DNA from: Glaciecola siphonariae
Lineage (GTDB): Bacteria; Pseudomonadota; Gammaproteobacteria; Enterobacterales; Alteromonadaceae
DNA: 64,000 bases
NCBI RefSeq assembly: GCF_042652645.1
Contig: NZ_JBHSGU010000002.1
Location: 1,550,001 to 1,614,000 of the forward strand
Reading direction: 5' to 3'
Shown: positions 1 to 10,021 of the stretch, piece after piece
How the letters are laid out: each line of letters begins with the position of its first letter
Numbering within the stretch: the first letter of the stretch is position 1
Notes under the pieces: model-generated
The model's database searches: none
Told to the model about the DNA's origin: nothing
The model's input: the letters and a program-made list of their open reading frames with translations, nothing else
Made by a program: the position numbers and the translations under genes

Positions 1-43
1 TTTAATTAGTAGGTTTAGTTACCCGCGATATTACTAGGTAAGC

Positions 44-1162
44 ATGAAGCAGACTCCGCACATACTACAGTTTATATGTTCAACCGGATTTTACGGCGCT
101 GAACGATGGATACTGGCCTTATGCAGAAATACCGTGGCCGGTGATGCAAAATATTCATTAGCCGTAACGCTAGAACCTGGCAGCGAGGACCTTGAGCTTG
201 TAAAACAGTTTGAGGCTCATTGCGGCGATACTTATTTAGCCCCAATGAGTAACCGTTTTGACTTTTCTGTTGTAAACAAGCTGGCACAATACATCAAAAG
301 TAATGATATTGACCTTATTCATACGCATGGATATAAGTCGGACATACTGGGCATCTTGGCGGCAAAAAAAGCCGGTATTCCGGTAGTTGTTACCCCGCAC
401 GGCTTTGAAAATGCCGAAGACTTGAAATTGCGCCTGTTTATATGGCTGGGCTGCCAGTCTATGCGTTTTGCCAATCATGTCGTGCCTTTATCGCCACAGT
501 TGATGCAAGATGTGCGGCGCTACGGCGTACATGAGCCAAAGCTTCGCTATATTCAAAATGGCGTTGACCTCTCAGAAGTCGATGCCGTTCGCCAAGCACC
601 TCCACAACTTCAGAAAGAAAAAAAACGCATCGGCTTTATCGGGCAAATGATTAGCCGAAAAAACATCAAAGATATCTTAAATATTTTTGACCAGCTCACT
701 CAAAATAGAGACGATATAGAACTAGTCTTATTAGGCGATGGCGACGAACGAAGCGAGCTTGAAGCGTATGCAAACACCCTGACAAGCGCGCCTGACATTC
801 ACTTTCTTGGCTATCGTGATGACCGCCTTGATTATTTACGCAGTTTCGATTTATTTGTGATGACCTCGACCTTAGAGGGCATACCACGATGCCTGATGGA
901 AGCATGCGCCATGGCTATTCCAGTTGCCGCATACAATATCTCAGGGGTAGATCAGCTCGTTCACGACGAGCAGACAGGTCTATTGGCAAAACTTGGGGAC
1001 AAAGCTACCCTCATGCATCAATGGCAACGCTTGCTAGACGACGAAGAACTCGCAAAGCAAATAGGACAAAATGCGTTAAGCTACGTCAACGAACATTATT
1101 CGGCTAAGCGAATGGCAGACGAATATTTAGCTTTGTTTGAACAGCTTTTGGCAACTGGATAG
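44..1162 (+). CDS. Glycosyltransferase family 4 (GT-B fold)
   Basis: A 372-residue cytoplasmic glycosyltransferase that should add one sugar to the lipid-linked glycan of the XrtA locus. The N-terminal half has the donor-independent Rossmann domain typical of GT4, with ICSTGFYGAERW near residue 11 and an HTHGYKSD segment near residue 94. The C-terminal half carries IGFIGQMISRKN and the family signature E-x7-E in EGIPRCLMEA near residue 277. It is the first complete gene in the window. The next gene starts 6 bp after its stop, so it heads or sits inside the left + strand operon. The sugar specificity cannot be read from sequence. Confidence 0.88.
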   Translation: MKQTPHILQFICSTGFYGAERWILALCRNTVAGDAKYSLAVTLEPGSEDLELVKQFEAHCGDTYLAPMSNRFDFSVVNKLAQYIKSNDIDLIHTHGYKSDILGILAAKKAGIPVVVTPHGFENAEDLKLRLFIWLGCQSMRFANHVVPLSPQLMQDVRRYGVHEPKLRYIQNGVDLSEVDAVRQAPPQLQKEKKRIGFIGQMISRKNIKDILNIFDQLTQNRDDIELVLLGDGDERSELEAYANTLTSAPDIHFLGYRDDRLDYLRSFDLFVMTSTLEGIPRCLMEACAMAIPVAAYNISGVDQLVHDEQTGLLAKLGDKATLMHQWQRLLDDEELAKQIGQNALSYVNEHYSAKRMADEYLALFEQLLATG

Positions 1163-1168
1163 CGCACT

Positions 1169-2170
1169 GTGAATAAGAAAACTGATTTAATATTTTTATT
1201 AAGCGTAGACACAGAGGAAGAGTGGGACTGGGAAGGCCCGTTTCCTGAGGGTGAGTTTTCTGTTGAAAACTTGCATAAGCTGCCTGAGTTTCAGTCTTTT
1301 TGCACACAAAAGGGAATCCGTCCCTGTTATTTTGTTGACTATGCTGCAGCCCAAGGCATTGCGCCTGACAGCGCGTTTGTCGAGCAGGTAAAAAACAATG
1401 AATGTGAACTCGGAGCACACCTACACCCGTGGGCTAATCCACCTTATTTCGACAAGCCCAATGAAGCAAACTCCCATGTTATCAACTTGCCAATTGAAGA
1501 GGTAAGTGAAAAGCTAGATGCTTTGATGGCGCTATTTGCTGAGCGTTTTGCATATCAACCAAAGGCATTTAGAACCGGACGCTGGGGCATATCACCCGAG
1601 ATTATGGCCTTGCTTTGGTCGCGAGGATTTGAGGTAGATTCGAGCGTCTACCCGTTTTACCAAAATGAATTTTTTTCGTGCCAGGGCTCCCCTACTCGCC
1701 CTTATTGGCCAAGTGAAAATGACGTATTAAAAAGCGGTGAGCAGCATAACATCCTTGAGCTGCCTGTGACGGTTGGGTTTAATCGCCGTCCGTTCACCAG
1801 AGCAAACAAAATTCATCAGCGCCTAGATAGTCAAAACCTACAAGCATTTAAAGCCAACGCACTCTTATGGCACAGCAAACTGCTGCGCAAGATTTATTTG
1901 AGCCCTGAGGTATCAGAAACGAGCGACATGATTGCACTGTGTGAAGCGGCTATAAAAGAAAACGGTCCTTTGCTACATATGTATTTTCATAGTTCTAACC
2001 TCATCAGCAACGGCACCGGTTTTTTTAAAGCGCAAAAGCCCTTTGAAACCATCTGCCAGCGCATAGAAAAGGTGCTTAATCATTTATCGCACAAGCATAA
2101 TATCGTGTTTATGACGCTCTGTGAGGCGAAAGTATATTTTCAAACAAACAAGCAGTTTATCGCCCCATGA
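1169..2170 (+). CDS. Polysaccharide deacetylase-like (NodB fold) protein
   Basis: A 333-residue protein with a GTG start, placed between two coupled genes. The N-terminal SVDTEEEWDWEG supplies the acidic metal-binding element expected of NodB/CE4 proteins, and ELGAHLHPW near residue 86 supplies the histidines. KAFRTGRWGI near residue 131 resembles the conserved arginine motif of this family. No signal peptide is visible, so it probably acts in the cytoplasm on a lipid-linked glycan or is a divergent family member. Its stop overlaps the next start by 4 bp, showing translational coupling. It differs from the second, more canonical deacetylase at 20542-21399. Confidence 0.75.
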   Translation: MNKKTDLIFLLSVDTEEEWDWEGPFPEGEFSVENLHKLPEFQSFCTQKGIRPCYFVDYAAAQGIAPDSAFVEQVKNNECELGAHLHPWANPPYFDKPNEANSHVINLPIEEVSEKLDALMALFAERFAYQPKAFRTGRWGISPEIMALLWSRGFEVDSSVYPFYQNEFFSCQGSPTRPYWPSENDVLKSGEQHNILELPVTVGFNRRPFTRANKIHQRLDSQNLQAFKANALLWHSKLLRKIYLSPEVSETSDMIALCEAAIKENGPLLHMYFHSSNLISNGTGFFKAQKPFETICQRIEKVLNHLSHKHNIVFMTLCEAKVYFQTNKQFIAP

Positions 2171-3276
2171 GCATATGCTTTTCACTTGCTTGTAAAAAAG
2201 ACAAACAGCGCTGGGATGACTTTGTGCTCGCCCATGATAATGCCACGGCCTATCATCTATTTGCTTGGGGAGAGGCGGTTGTAGCATCTTATGATTTTAC
2301 AATGGAATATTGGATGGCGACCGCAGACGACGGCCTTATTGCGATATTGCCGGCGATTAAAATGCGAAGCCTCACAGGCAAGATGCACCTGTGTTCACTG
2401 CCATATTGCGATTTAGGCGGCATGCTTGTAAAGGCGGTGGATGCCGAACAGCAGCTGCACATCCAAACGCAGTTTATGCAGCATATAAGTGAGCACTATA
2501 GCGATGTAAATATCGCAAATATTGAAATTAGGGACAGCGCCGCAAAGGGTCTTGAGGCGACAGAAGTGCAAAAAGGCGAGAAAGTAAGGATGCTCTTACC
2601 ATTACCAAATGATGCCGATACACTTATGGCACAGTTTAAGAGCAAGCTCAGAAGTCAAATTCGCAAAGCCGAAAAGAACGGACTGACTTTTCGTGTGTTA
2701 TCGGGCGACAGCTTCAGGTTTTCGCATGGGGCAAACGAGGACACCGCCGGCGAGCAGGCCTTTAACGACTTTTATGCGATTATCGCAGAGAACATGCGCC
2801 TATTAGGCAGCCCTGTCCATGCTAAGGCCTGGTATCAGTCTTTGATAGAATCGTACAAAGACAAACTCTACATTGCGATTGTAGATTATGATGATATTGC
2901 CGCGGGTGCAGCATTAGTGCTGACTACGAACAATAAAGCCGTTATCCCTTGGGCGTCAACACGTGCGCAATATAATCGCCTCGCACCTAACATGCTGTTA
3001 TATTGGGCGGTACTGAGTGAAGCCTGCCATCGCAACATGCAAGAATTTGATTTTGGTCGCTCTACCGTGGGCGAAGGCACTTATAAGTTTAAACAACAGT
3101 GGGGCTGCGTTGCGCAAGCCTTGAGCTGGAAACACTATTACAACGGCGCTCTCAAAGATGATAAAGAGCTGAACTCATCATTTGCAAGGGCGCTTGCCGA
3201 AAATGCATGGCGAAAACTACCGCTAGCGTTAACCACCGCGCTTGGCGCTAGAATACGCAAGTACATCAGTCTATAA
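2167..3276 (+). CDS. FemAB-like GNAT protein, XrtA-system associated
   Basis: A 369-residue protein resembling the FemAB-type family found in exosortase A loci. FemAB proteins carry two GNAT-like domains and transfer an aminoacyl group in peptidoglycan synthesis; the substrate of the XrtA-linked branch is unknown. Visible support is the SKLRSQIRKAEKNG segment near residue 159, and the C-terminal FDFGRSTVGEGTYKFKQQWG near residue 296, a hallmark of this branch. It overlaps the preceding gene by 4 bp and lies 15 bp before the AsnB-type amidotransferase. These neighbours suggest amino-acid or acyl decoration of the glycan (inference). Confidence 0.8.
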   Translation: MSICFSLACKKDKQRWDDFVLAHDNATAYHLFAWGEAVVASYDFTMEYWMATADDGLIAILPAIKMRSLTGKMHLCSLPYCDLGGMLVKAVDAEQQLHIQTQFMQHISEHYSDVNIANIEIRDSAAKGLEATEVQKGEKVRMLLPLPNDADTLMAQFKSKLRSQIRKAEKNGLTFRVLSGDSFRFSHGANEDTAGEQAFNDFYAIIAENMRLLGSPVHAKAWYQSLIESYKDKLYIAIVDYDDIAAGAALVLTTNNKAVIPWASTRAQYNRLAPNMLLYWAVLSEACHRNMQEFDFGRSTVGEGTYKFKQQWGCVAQALSWKHYYNGALKDDKELNSSFARALAENAWRKLPLALTTALGARIRKYISL

Positions 3277-3291
3277 GGAAATACTACGCAT

Positions 3292-5178
3292 ATGTGCGGG
3301 ATTGCAGGCTTTCTTACCCAACATTATGATGAACTGAATAATCAGCATTTGCTGGCAATGGGCGATGCAATTTCACATAGGGGACCCGATGCTCACGGCG
3401 AATACCTCAACGACTTTGTGGGACTTTGCCATCGCCGCCTGAGCATTCTTGACCTAAGCGACGCGGGTAATCAACCCATGTATTCACCGTCTAAAGACCT
3501 CATTATTGTTTTTAACGGGGAAATTTACAATTTTCTAGAGCTCAAAGCCGACCTTATTGCGCAAGGAGTAAGCTTTTCCTCTGGAACAGATACCGAAGTT
3601 ATCCTGCATTTATATGAGCGCGAGGGCAGTGCTTGTCTTGCTAAATTAAACGGTATGTTTGCGTTTGCAATTTGGGACAAGCGCGACAACTCATTGTTTA
3701 TTGCTCGCGACCGCATTGGGAAAAAACCCCTGTATTATTTACAGCATGAGGGCAGGTTTGCCTTTGCATCAGAAATAAAAGCGCTGTTAACGCTGCCCAA
3801 CATACCTAAAGACATCAGAAAAGACGCGGTGTACGACTTTTTTGCCTATCAATACATTCCAGACCCTAAAAGTATCTTTACGCACATACACAAACTTCCC
3901 CCGGGTCATTTCATGCGTTTGAATGCAGGAAAAGTACACATTGAAAAGTACTGGCATTTATCCTTCGCCAACACCTCATCAGCGAGTGAAGATAGTCTTA
4001 AAAACACGCTAAAAAAGATTGCTGCTCAATGCACAAAACGCCGCATGATAAGCGACGTTCCTTTAGGGGCGTTTTTGAGCGGAGGCGTAGATTCAAGTGG
4101 CGTTGTAGCGATGATGAGCGAGGCGTCTTCATCGGCTGTTAAAACCTGCACCATCGCCTTTGATGATAAAAAGTACAACGAAGCACAATTTGCCAAAGCG
4201 GTAGCAGAACAATATAAGACGGAACATCACGAATTTTTGGTTCACCAGAACGTAAGCGATACGCTAGAACATATTGTTAGTTTTTTTGATGAGCCCTTTG
4301 CTGACCCATCACTTGTGCCTACCTTTTTTGTATCTGAACTGGCACGAAAAGAGGTTACCGTGGCTATCGCAGGAGATGGCGGTGATGAGGTGTTTGCTGG
4401 CTATGAAAAATATACGCTTGATGACATTGAAAATCGACTTCGTGAGAAGTTTCCAGCCTGGGTTCGCAAGCATATTTTTCCGCCTTTAGCGAACTTGTTC
4501 GCTCAATCAGACGCAAAAGTTTGTAGGCGTGCAAAGTCTTTATTGACCAGCTTAAGTGTCTCGCCTGAGATGGGATTTTATATTACCAATTCTCAAATTG
4601 AAGACCGTCAATGGGATGCTCTGGCGTTAGACTCCTTTAAACAAGAGCTCGGTGCTTACCATCCTTCAGAGCATACACTGAATGCCTATCGGGATGCAGA
4701 TGGTCCTGATCACCTATCAAAGATTTTGTATACCGATATGAAGACCTATTTACCCGGTGGCATATTGGTTAAAGTTGACCGCATGAGTATGGCCAATTCT
4801 CTTGAGGTACGCGCCCCCATCTTAGACAAAGACATACTAGAATTTGCCGCTACGGTACCTTCACATCTAAAATACAAAGATGGTGAAAAGAAGTACTTGT
4901 TAAAAGAAGCATTTAAAGACTTTTTGCCTGACGATATTTTGTATCGCAAGAAAATGGGATTTTCGGTACCTTTAGCACAATGGCTACGACATGAAATAAA
5001 AAGCATTGCCGAGCGATATTTGATGCACTCTCCACGGGGTTTGCCAGACTTTTTCAATATGGAAGTTGTTGGTAAATATTGGCAAGAGCATCAAACGGGC
5101 AAAGCTGACCACAGTTCACTTTTGTGGTCTATGCTAATGTTCGAAATGTGGTGGCAACGGTACGTAGATGATGCCTAA
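3292..5178 (+). CDS. AsnB-type amidotransferase, XrtA-system associated
   Basis: A 628-residue asparagine-synthase-like enzyme. It starts MCGIAGF, so the class II glutaminase nucleophile Cys2 is exposed after Met removal. The PP-loop SGGVDSS of the synthetase domain lies near residue 264, and AIAGDGGDEVFAGYEKY near residue 359. Length and context match the amidotransferase recurrent in exosortase A loci, where it is thought to amidate a glycan component rather than free aspartate; this is family knowledge, not shown here. The gene overlaps the next start by 11 bp. A free-asparagine role remains possible, but the locus context argues against it. Confidence 0.87.
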   Translation: MCGIAGFLTQHYDELNNQHLLAMGDAISHRGPDAHGEYLNDFVGLCHRRLSILDLSDAGNQPMYSPSKDLIIVFNGEIYNFLELKADLIAQGVSFSSGTDTEVILHLYEREGSACLAKLNGMFAFAIWDKRDNSLFIARDRIGKKPLYYLQHEGRFAFASEIKALLTLPNIPKDIRKDAVYDFFAYQYIPDPKSIFTHIHKLPPGHFMRLNAGKVHIEKYWHLSFANTSSASEDSLKNTLKKIAAQCTKRRMISDVPLGAFLSGGVDSSGVVAMMSEASSSAVKTCTIAFDDKKYNEAQFAKAVAEQYKTEHHEFLVHQNVSDTLEHIVSFFDEPFADPSLVPTFFVSELARKEVTVAIAGDGGDEVFAGYEKYTLDDIENRLREKFPAWVRKHIFPPLANLFAQSDAKVCRRAKSLLTSLSVSPEMGFYITNSQIEDRQWDALALDSFKQELGAYHPSEHTLNAYRDADGPDHLSKILYTDMKTYLPGGILVKVDRMSMANSLEVRAPILDKDILEFAATVPSHLKYKDGEKKYLLKEAFKDFLPDDILYRKKMGFSVPLAQWLRHEIKSIAERYLMHSPRGLPDFFNMEVVGKYWQEHQTGKADHSSLLWSMLMFEMWWQRYVDDA

Positions 5179-6304
5179 TAACGCGATACGCAAAACAAGC
5201 GTCATGCACATTACCTATGACATGCGCATTGGCGGCACTGAAATGGTGATCAAAAACATCATTGAAGCGGCCGACACTGAGCGTTTTAATATGTCTATAT
5301 TTTGTATTGAAGCGCCGCTTGGACCTTGGGGTAGCGCGCTCGAACAAGCGGGCATAAGCATAAACACACACGCTCGCAAGCCTGGCTTTGATCTTCGGCT
5401 AATCAGCGCAATACGACGCCACATCAAACTACACAATATCGACATATTGCACTGCCATCAATACACGCCATGGGTATACGGGGCGCTAGCCTCAATTGGC
5501 TTGCCCACTCGCGTTATCTTTACCGAACATGGGCGCTTCTATCCCGACTCTTCGTCATGGAAAAGACGAATTATTAACCCGGTTTTATCTGGCATTACAC
5601 AGCGTATTACGGCGATATCTAAAGCAACAAAAACCGCATTGGCCGAGTTTGAATATATTCCTGAGCACAAAGTAAAAGTTATTTATAACGGTATCGATGG
5701 ACTGGCTTATAACTCAGAAAAATCAGGCGAAATTAAACATTCTCTCAATTTATCAGGCGCATCTATAATATTTGGCACCATCGCCAGGCTCGACCCAATA
5801 AAAAATCACGATATGATGCTCAGAGCATTTGCGCAAACACTTACGGTGCACCCAAATGCAAAGCTGATCATTATAGGAGATGGTGAACTCAAGGCACACT
5901 TACTCAAACTGTGCGATTCACTAAAAATCAGAGAATATGTTATCTTTACCGGCTATATCCCATATCCAAAAGACTACCTAGCCCTGTTTGACGTGTTTTT
6001 ACTGTCGTCACTGAGTGAAGGAACTTCAATGACGCTTTTGGAGGCCATGTCGCTTGGGAAGCCCTGTGTGGTAACTGATGCTGGTGGTAACAAGGAAATA
6101 GTCATCCACGAGCAGACTGGATTGGTTAGCGCGAATAACGATATGGAAGGTTTTGCCGACAACCTGATAAGGGTAGCCACAAATAAGCATCAGATGATTG
6201 AATATGGTAAAAACGCATCCGCTAGATTTAATGAGCAATTCACCAGCCGAGCGATGTTTGCTGAATATCGGCATTGCTATGACGGAGAGCCGTTAAATGG
6301 TTAA
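5168..6304 (+). CDS. GT4 glycosyltransferase, XrtA-associated (Stp2-like)
   Basis: A 378-residue GT-B enzyme closely matching the second sugar transferase type of PEP-CTERM/XrtA loci. The N-terminus reads VMHITYDMRIGGTEMVIKN, IDILHCHQYTPWVYG follows near residue 94, and the C-terminal donor site holds SEGTSMTLLEA. It should act at the cytoplasmic membrane face on the growing lipid-linked oligosaccharide. Adjacent Met codons at 5168 and 5171 both fit; Met13 at 5204 is an alternative that would remove the overlap with the amidotransferase. The 3' end overlaps the next gene by 8 bp, so co-translation is likely. Confidence 0.87.
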   Translation: MMPNNAIRKTSVMHITYDMRIGGTEMVIKNIIEAADTERFNMSIFCIEAPLGPWGSALEQAGISINTHARKPGFDLRLISAIRRHIKLHNIDILHCHQYTPWVYGALASIGLPTRVIFTEHGRFYPDSSSWKRRIINPVLSGITQRITAISKATKTALAEFEYIPEHKVKVIYNGIDGLAYNSEKSGEIKHSLNLSGASIIFGTIARLDPIKNHDMMLRAFAQTLTVHPNAKLIIIGDGELKAHLLKLCDSLKIREYVIFTGYIPYPKDYLALFDVFLLSSLSEGTSMTLLEAMSLGKPCVVTDAGGNKEIVIHEQTGLVSANNDMEGFADNLIRVATNKHQMIEYGKNASARFNEQFTSRAMFAEYRHCYDGEPLNG

Positions 6305-7655
6305 GATTCTTACAATCCTCGCCATCTTAGCCGCTGGTTTTTTTGCCATTTCAGCGCCTTATATTGCAGCGCTCTTATACACAACGGTATCGATATTACA
6401 GCCTCAATATATTTGGTTTTGGGTTTTCGACGACATCTCTATATTTCGAATTTCCGCCGGCATTGCGATTATTGCATGGTTGATTCACATGCTAAGAGGC
6501 GGAATAAATTGGCAAATGTATAACAACGGCATTTTTTTCGGCTTGCTCGGATTGCTCGCTCTGTATTATCTTTCCAATGCGTTCACGCCCTTCCCCTCCT
6601 ATGGTTCTCGAATCGGCTCTGAACTCGTGATGGGCATTTTTACCACCATAGTAATTATGTTTTTTATTGTGTTGGGACTCATTAATCATGAAAAAGCACT
6701 TAAACTACTCGTAGTTTGCGTCGTCATTGTGACGCTTTATTATACCTATTGGGCAAACTCTGCTTATCTTGAGGGCAACTGGAGTCAGTTTACGAGGGGC
6801 CGTTTAAACGGTCCTCGCGGTAGTCCCTATAAAGATGGCAATATCTTTTCAGTACTGTTCGTAGTAGGACTGCCATTTGTCTTATTTGCGGTGGGTCAGG
6901 TAGAAAAAACGTGGCAAAAAGCTTTGTTAATACTCGCCATTCCACTCATTTGGCATGCAATGATATTGTGTGCTTCGCGCGGTGCATTATTAAGTGCGGC
7001 AGTTTCCACTCTCTTGGCCGCCCGAATGATAAAATCAAAATCCTTTAATATGGTGTTGCTCGCAGGTGCGCTGGTCTTTTTAATAGACCAAGGCGGCGAA
7101 ATGCTGTCACGAACCGTTTCAACTGTTAAAAAGGCTGAGACCGAAGCTAACGAACCTATTAATCCGCGAGTCATCTCATGGCAAATTGCCTTTGACTTAG
7201 CTAAAAAACACCCTGTTTTAGGCGTTGGTCCGCAACGATTTTTAGAAGCATCTAGATTCTATTTCCCAGGAAAATCACCGCACGTCGCGCACAATACCTT
7301 TTTAAATTACGCGGCGAATTTGGGCTTTATTGCTGCATTTATATACCTCATGTTCTTTTGGGTGTCGTGGAAGATGTATAAGTGGAATCGTGATGCCCTT
7401 GAGGCGCACCCGGATAAACTGCATACTTACATCAATAAGGCTAGCTTTTGCTCATTGGTAGGTTTTTTTGTAGGCGCTACATTTTTGGACCTCATTATTT
7501 TTGAGCCTTTTTACTTTTTACTCATTATTATTATCGCCAACAATTTTATCTTGAAACAAAAAGTAAGCGCGAATGAAGCACTCGCAGCGGATGGCAAGAA
7601 GCAAGAAGAAGCCGGCCATGAACCATTAGCTAATGCAGGGAGCACCGGTGTATAA
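6297..7655 (+). CDS. O-antigen ligase-like polymerase/ligase, XrtA-associated
   Basis: A 452-residue multi-spanning membrane protein with about ten hydrophobic segments and a large loop near residues 145-180 and 270-330. The Wzy_C/WaaL-like signature is visible as PVLGVGPQRF followed by SPHVAHNTFLNYAANLGFIA near residue 325, including the conserved His-Asn. Exosortase A loci usually encode one such protein, named a putative O-glycosylation ligase. It may polymerise the repeat unit or ligate it to a protein; the sequence does not settle which. It overlaps both neighbours (8 bp and 23 bp). The C-terminal tail after residue 425 is polar. Confidence 0.83.
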   Translation: MVKILTILAILAAGFFAISAPYIAALLYTTVSILQPQYIWFWVFDDISIFRISAGIAIIAWLIHMLRGGINWQMYNNGIFFGLLGLLALYYLSNAFTPFPSYGSRIGSELVMGIFTTIVIMFFIVLGLINHEKALKLLVVCVVIVTLYYTYWANSAYLEGNWSQFTRGRLNGPRGSPYKDGNIFSVLFVVGLPFVLFAVGQVEKTWQKALLILAIPLIWHAMILCASRGALLSAAVSTLLAARMIKSKSFNMVLLAGALVFLIDQGGEMLSRTVSTVKKAETEANEPINPRVISWQIAFDLAKKHPVLGVGPQRFLEASRFYFPGKSPHVAHNTFLNYAANLGFIAAFIYLMFFWVSWKMYKWNRDALEAHPDKLHTYINKASFCSLVGFFVGATFLDLIIFEPFYFLLIIIIANNFILKQKVSANEALAADGKKQEEAGHEPLANAGSTGV

Positions 7656-8511
7656 CATTGTTATGTTTGCCTACAACGAAGAAAGGCATATTCAAACTGC
7701 GCTGGCCAATGTGCAGGCAAATATTGATGATCGTATCCAAACCGTTTACCTACTTGCAAATGGCTGCACCGACAAAACGGTAGAGCGCGCACTTGCTTAT
7801 AAGACGGCACATGATTTTACCGCGCTTGATGTTGTTGAACTGCAGTTAGGCGATAAGTGTAACGCTTGGAATCACTATGTTCACATTATTCAAGCCAATG
7901 CAGAGTGTCATTTTTTCATAGATTCTGATGTCGTCTTTTCTGATAAATGCTTTCCTATTTTGTATGATGAGCTATTAAGCGCGAAACACGCGCCAAACAT
8001 TATTGCAGGATATCCATTAAGCGGACGCAACCTTGATTTTTATACCATGCTCGTAGAGCAGCGCTCCTGTTTTTACGGCAATCTCTACGGTGCAAGCGCG
8101 CGCTACATTGACATGGTGCGGGATGTTCCGTTTTACCTCCCCATCGGGCTTAACTGGATAGATTCATTCTTAACAAAAGCTGCCAATACCGACATTCAAT
8201 TTTTGGCTGATAACTTGCCCAATAGAGTTATTTATAAAAAAGGTGTTGGATTTAAATTTGAAAGCCTTTCACCGTTTAAACTTGCTGACATAAAGTTATA
8301 TAAAAACCGTATTGCTCGATACGAGTTAGGAAAAATTCAAGAGCTATACTTAGACGACTTAGCGGTACGCGACTGGCCTCGACACATGAAAGATATCAAC
8401 GCGGATATTTGGCGGCATTTTGAGGAGCGTACTGCTCACCTCGGATTTATAAAAAAGAAATTGGTCAAACAAAGGCTCAGCCGACTTGTTATAAAAGAAA
8501 GTCACCCATAG
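7633..8511 (+). CDS. Glycosyltransferase family 2
   Basis: A 292-residue GT-A enzyme. The start region YNIVMFAYNEERHIQTAL and the DSDVVFSD metal/nucleotide-binding motif near residue 97 define a family 2 transferase. The start chosen at 7633 overlaps the ligase gene by 23 bp; the next Met (near residue 12) lies inside the conserved strand, so this start or one very near it is needed. The gene ends 1 bp before the flippase start. No membrane helix is obvious, so it should act at the inner face of the membrane. Confidence 0.82.
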   Translation: MQGAPVYNIVMFAYNEERHIQTALANVQANIDDRIQTVYLLANGCTDKTVERALAYKTAHDFTALDVVELQLGDKCNAWNHYVHIIQANAECHFFIDSDVVFSDKCFPILYDELLSAKHAPNIIAGYPLSGRNLDFYTMLVEQRSCFYGNLYGASARYIDMVRDVPFYLPIGLNWIDSFLTKAANTDIQFLADNLPNRVIYKKGVGFKFESLSPFKLADIKLYKNRIARYELGKIQELYLDDLAVRDWPRHMKDINADIWRHFEERTAHLGFIKKKLVKQRLSRLVIKESHP

Positions 8512-8512
8512 C

Positions 8513-10021
8513 ATGAGCAGTAATCTCAAAAAAGGCGTGTTAAGCAGTGTTCTCTTAGTCGGCGAGTCCATTTTGAAAAAAATGGTGGGCTTAGTTAGTA
8601 CCTTAATTTTAGCGCGCGTCTTGCTACCTGAAGATTTCGGCATTATTGCCATAGCGACCCTAGTGATTGGATTCATTGATATATTGTCAAATACTGGGTC
8701 TAATCAGTATCTGTTAAAAGTTGATCATCTCGACGAAAAAATCGCGAATACCGCCTTTACTATCAATCTAATTTTAAAAACCTTTATGGCCATATTGATG
8801 GCTTTCTCTTCTGTGTTTATTGCAGATTTTTATAACGACCCTAGGCTTGTAGGCGTCATTCTCTCATTAACCGCCATATTCTTTTTGAACAGCCTTAAAA
8901 ACCCGGGCGAAGCATTTTTAAGACGTGATCAAAATTACGCTCGCTTGGTAAAAGTAAGCGTGTCCGCCAAGATAGTATCGGTAGCAGTAGCGGTTACCAC
9001 AGCCCTTACCCTCGAAAACTATTGGGCCCTGGTGTTCGGACAAGCGAGCAACGCTATATTGATGCTAGTTGGCTCATATTACGTTCATCCCCATCGGCCT
9101 AAACTCACGCTTGCCAACGCCAGCGAACAATGGCAATTCTCAGGATGGATCATTCCCCAGTCCATCTTCGGCTATGTGCGTACTCAGTTGGACAGTTTCA
9201 TTGTTAGCACGAACTTTGGGCAGTCGCAGTTAGGTTCATATCACACAATGAAGTACTTAGCCTTCATACCCAGTGCTCATATCCTTTTGCCAGTGATACA
9301 GCCTTTTTTGGTTGAGTTACGAAAAACCAAAGACGCACCTAATTATTTTGCCAAGCAATTTAACGCGTCTTTTATTATCACGATGCTTTTAGCGCTGCCT
9401 CTTGTGTGTGTCATGTTCTTTCATCACGAAAGTGTCACCGCAGTTTTGTTAGGTCCAAACTGGATACAATACTCTCATCTTCTCGGCGCGTTCTCTCTGC
9501 TCATTCCCGCCTTTGTTATGCTCAATCAAGGCACGCGCGTACTCATTATTTATGGTAAGACCAAACATATTTTTATTTACGAAATCATAGCTTTCACCGT
9601 GCTTTATTCATCGTTATTTTCGGTAGGCTTTGATGACATAGCCCTATTTACATACGTAAGAGTTGCGATTGAAAACTTAGTCTGCATCGTGTTTCTCATT
9701 TACGTTCTATTAAAATACACCACCATTAAAAATGCCTTATCACTGCTGAGTGCGTTCATTCCGCTGGGTACTGCGGCCTATGGCGCTATCATAGCGTCGT
9801 CTTATGTCAGTCATTGGGTCAGTCATTGGGTTAGTAATGTGTTTTTGGATTTAGTGATTGTCTCAGTTACCACTTTTTTTGTATTTTATACGCTTGTGTT
9901 AGTGTTCCACATGGCCCTTTATAAACGACTTCAGGAATGGCAATACTTAGAGGGGCTCGTGCTGCGAATTTTAGGTCCACTGACCAAGCGTCTAGCAAAA
10001 AGCAAAGAGGCGTATAAATGA
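8513..10021 (+). CDS. Lipopolysaccharide/exopolysaccharide flippase (Wzx-like)
   Basis: A 502-residue polytopic protein of the polysaccharide transporter (MOP) superfamily with about 12-14 membrane segments. The N-terminus, GLVSTLILARVLLPEDFGII, is the typical first helix and loop of this family. It should flip the undecaprenyl-linked repeat unit to the periplasm. A 12-bp in-frame tandem duplication at 9806-9841 gives the repeated residues VSHW VSHW VSNV in a loop near residue 435. The gene overlaps the SGNH gene by 4 bp (ATGA). Substrate specificity is unknown. Confidence 0.87.
   Translation: MSSNLKKGVLSSVLLVGESILKKMVGLVSTLILARVLLPEDFGIIAIATLVIGFIDILSNTGSNQYLLKVDHLDEKIANTAFTINLILKTFMAILMAFSSVFIADFYNDPRLVGVILSLTAIFFLNSLKNPGEAFLRRDQNYARLVKVSVSAKIVSVAVAVTTALTLENYWALVFGQASNAILMLVGSYYVHPHRPKLTLANASEQWQFSGWIIPQSIFGYVRTQLDSFIVSTNFGQSQLGSYHTMKYLAFIPSAHILLPVIQPFLVELRKTKDAPNYFAKQFNASFIITMLLALPLVCVMFFHHESVTAVLLGPNWIQYSHLLGAFSLLIPAFVMLNQGTRVLIIYGKTKHIFIYEIIAFTVLYSSLFSVGFDDIALFTYVRVAIENLVCIVFLIYVLLKYTTIKNALSLLSAFIPLGTAAYGAIIASSYVSHWVSHWVSNVFLDLVIVSVTTFFVFYTLVLVFHMALYKRLQEWQYLEGLVLRILGPLTKRLAKSKEAYK
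9806..9841 (+). repeat. 12-bp in-frame tandem repeat in the flippase gene
   Basis: GTCAGTCATTGG occurs twice back to back (9806-9817, 9818-9829), followed by a decayed third copy GTTAGTAATGTG. It preserves the reading frame and adds four residues per copy. Confidence 0.85.

Noticed and set aside
3292..5178. Housekeeping asparagine synthetase B
   Set aside because: The enzyme is in the middle of a coupled exopolysaccharide operon beside a FemAB-type gene, matching the amidotransferase of XrtA loci instead.
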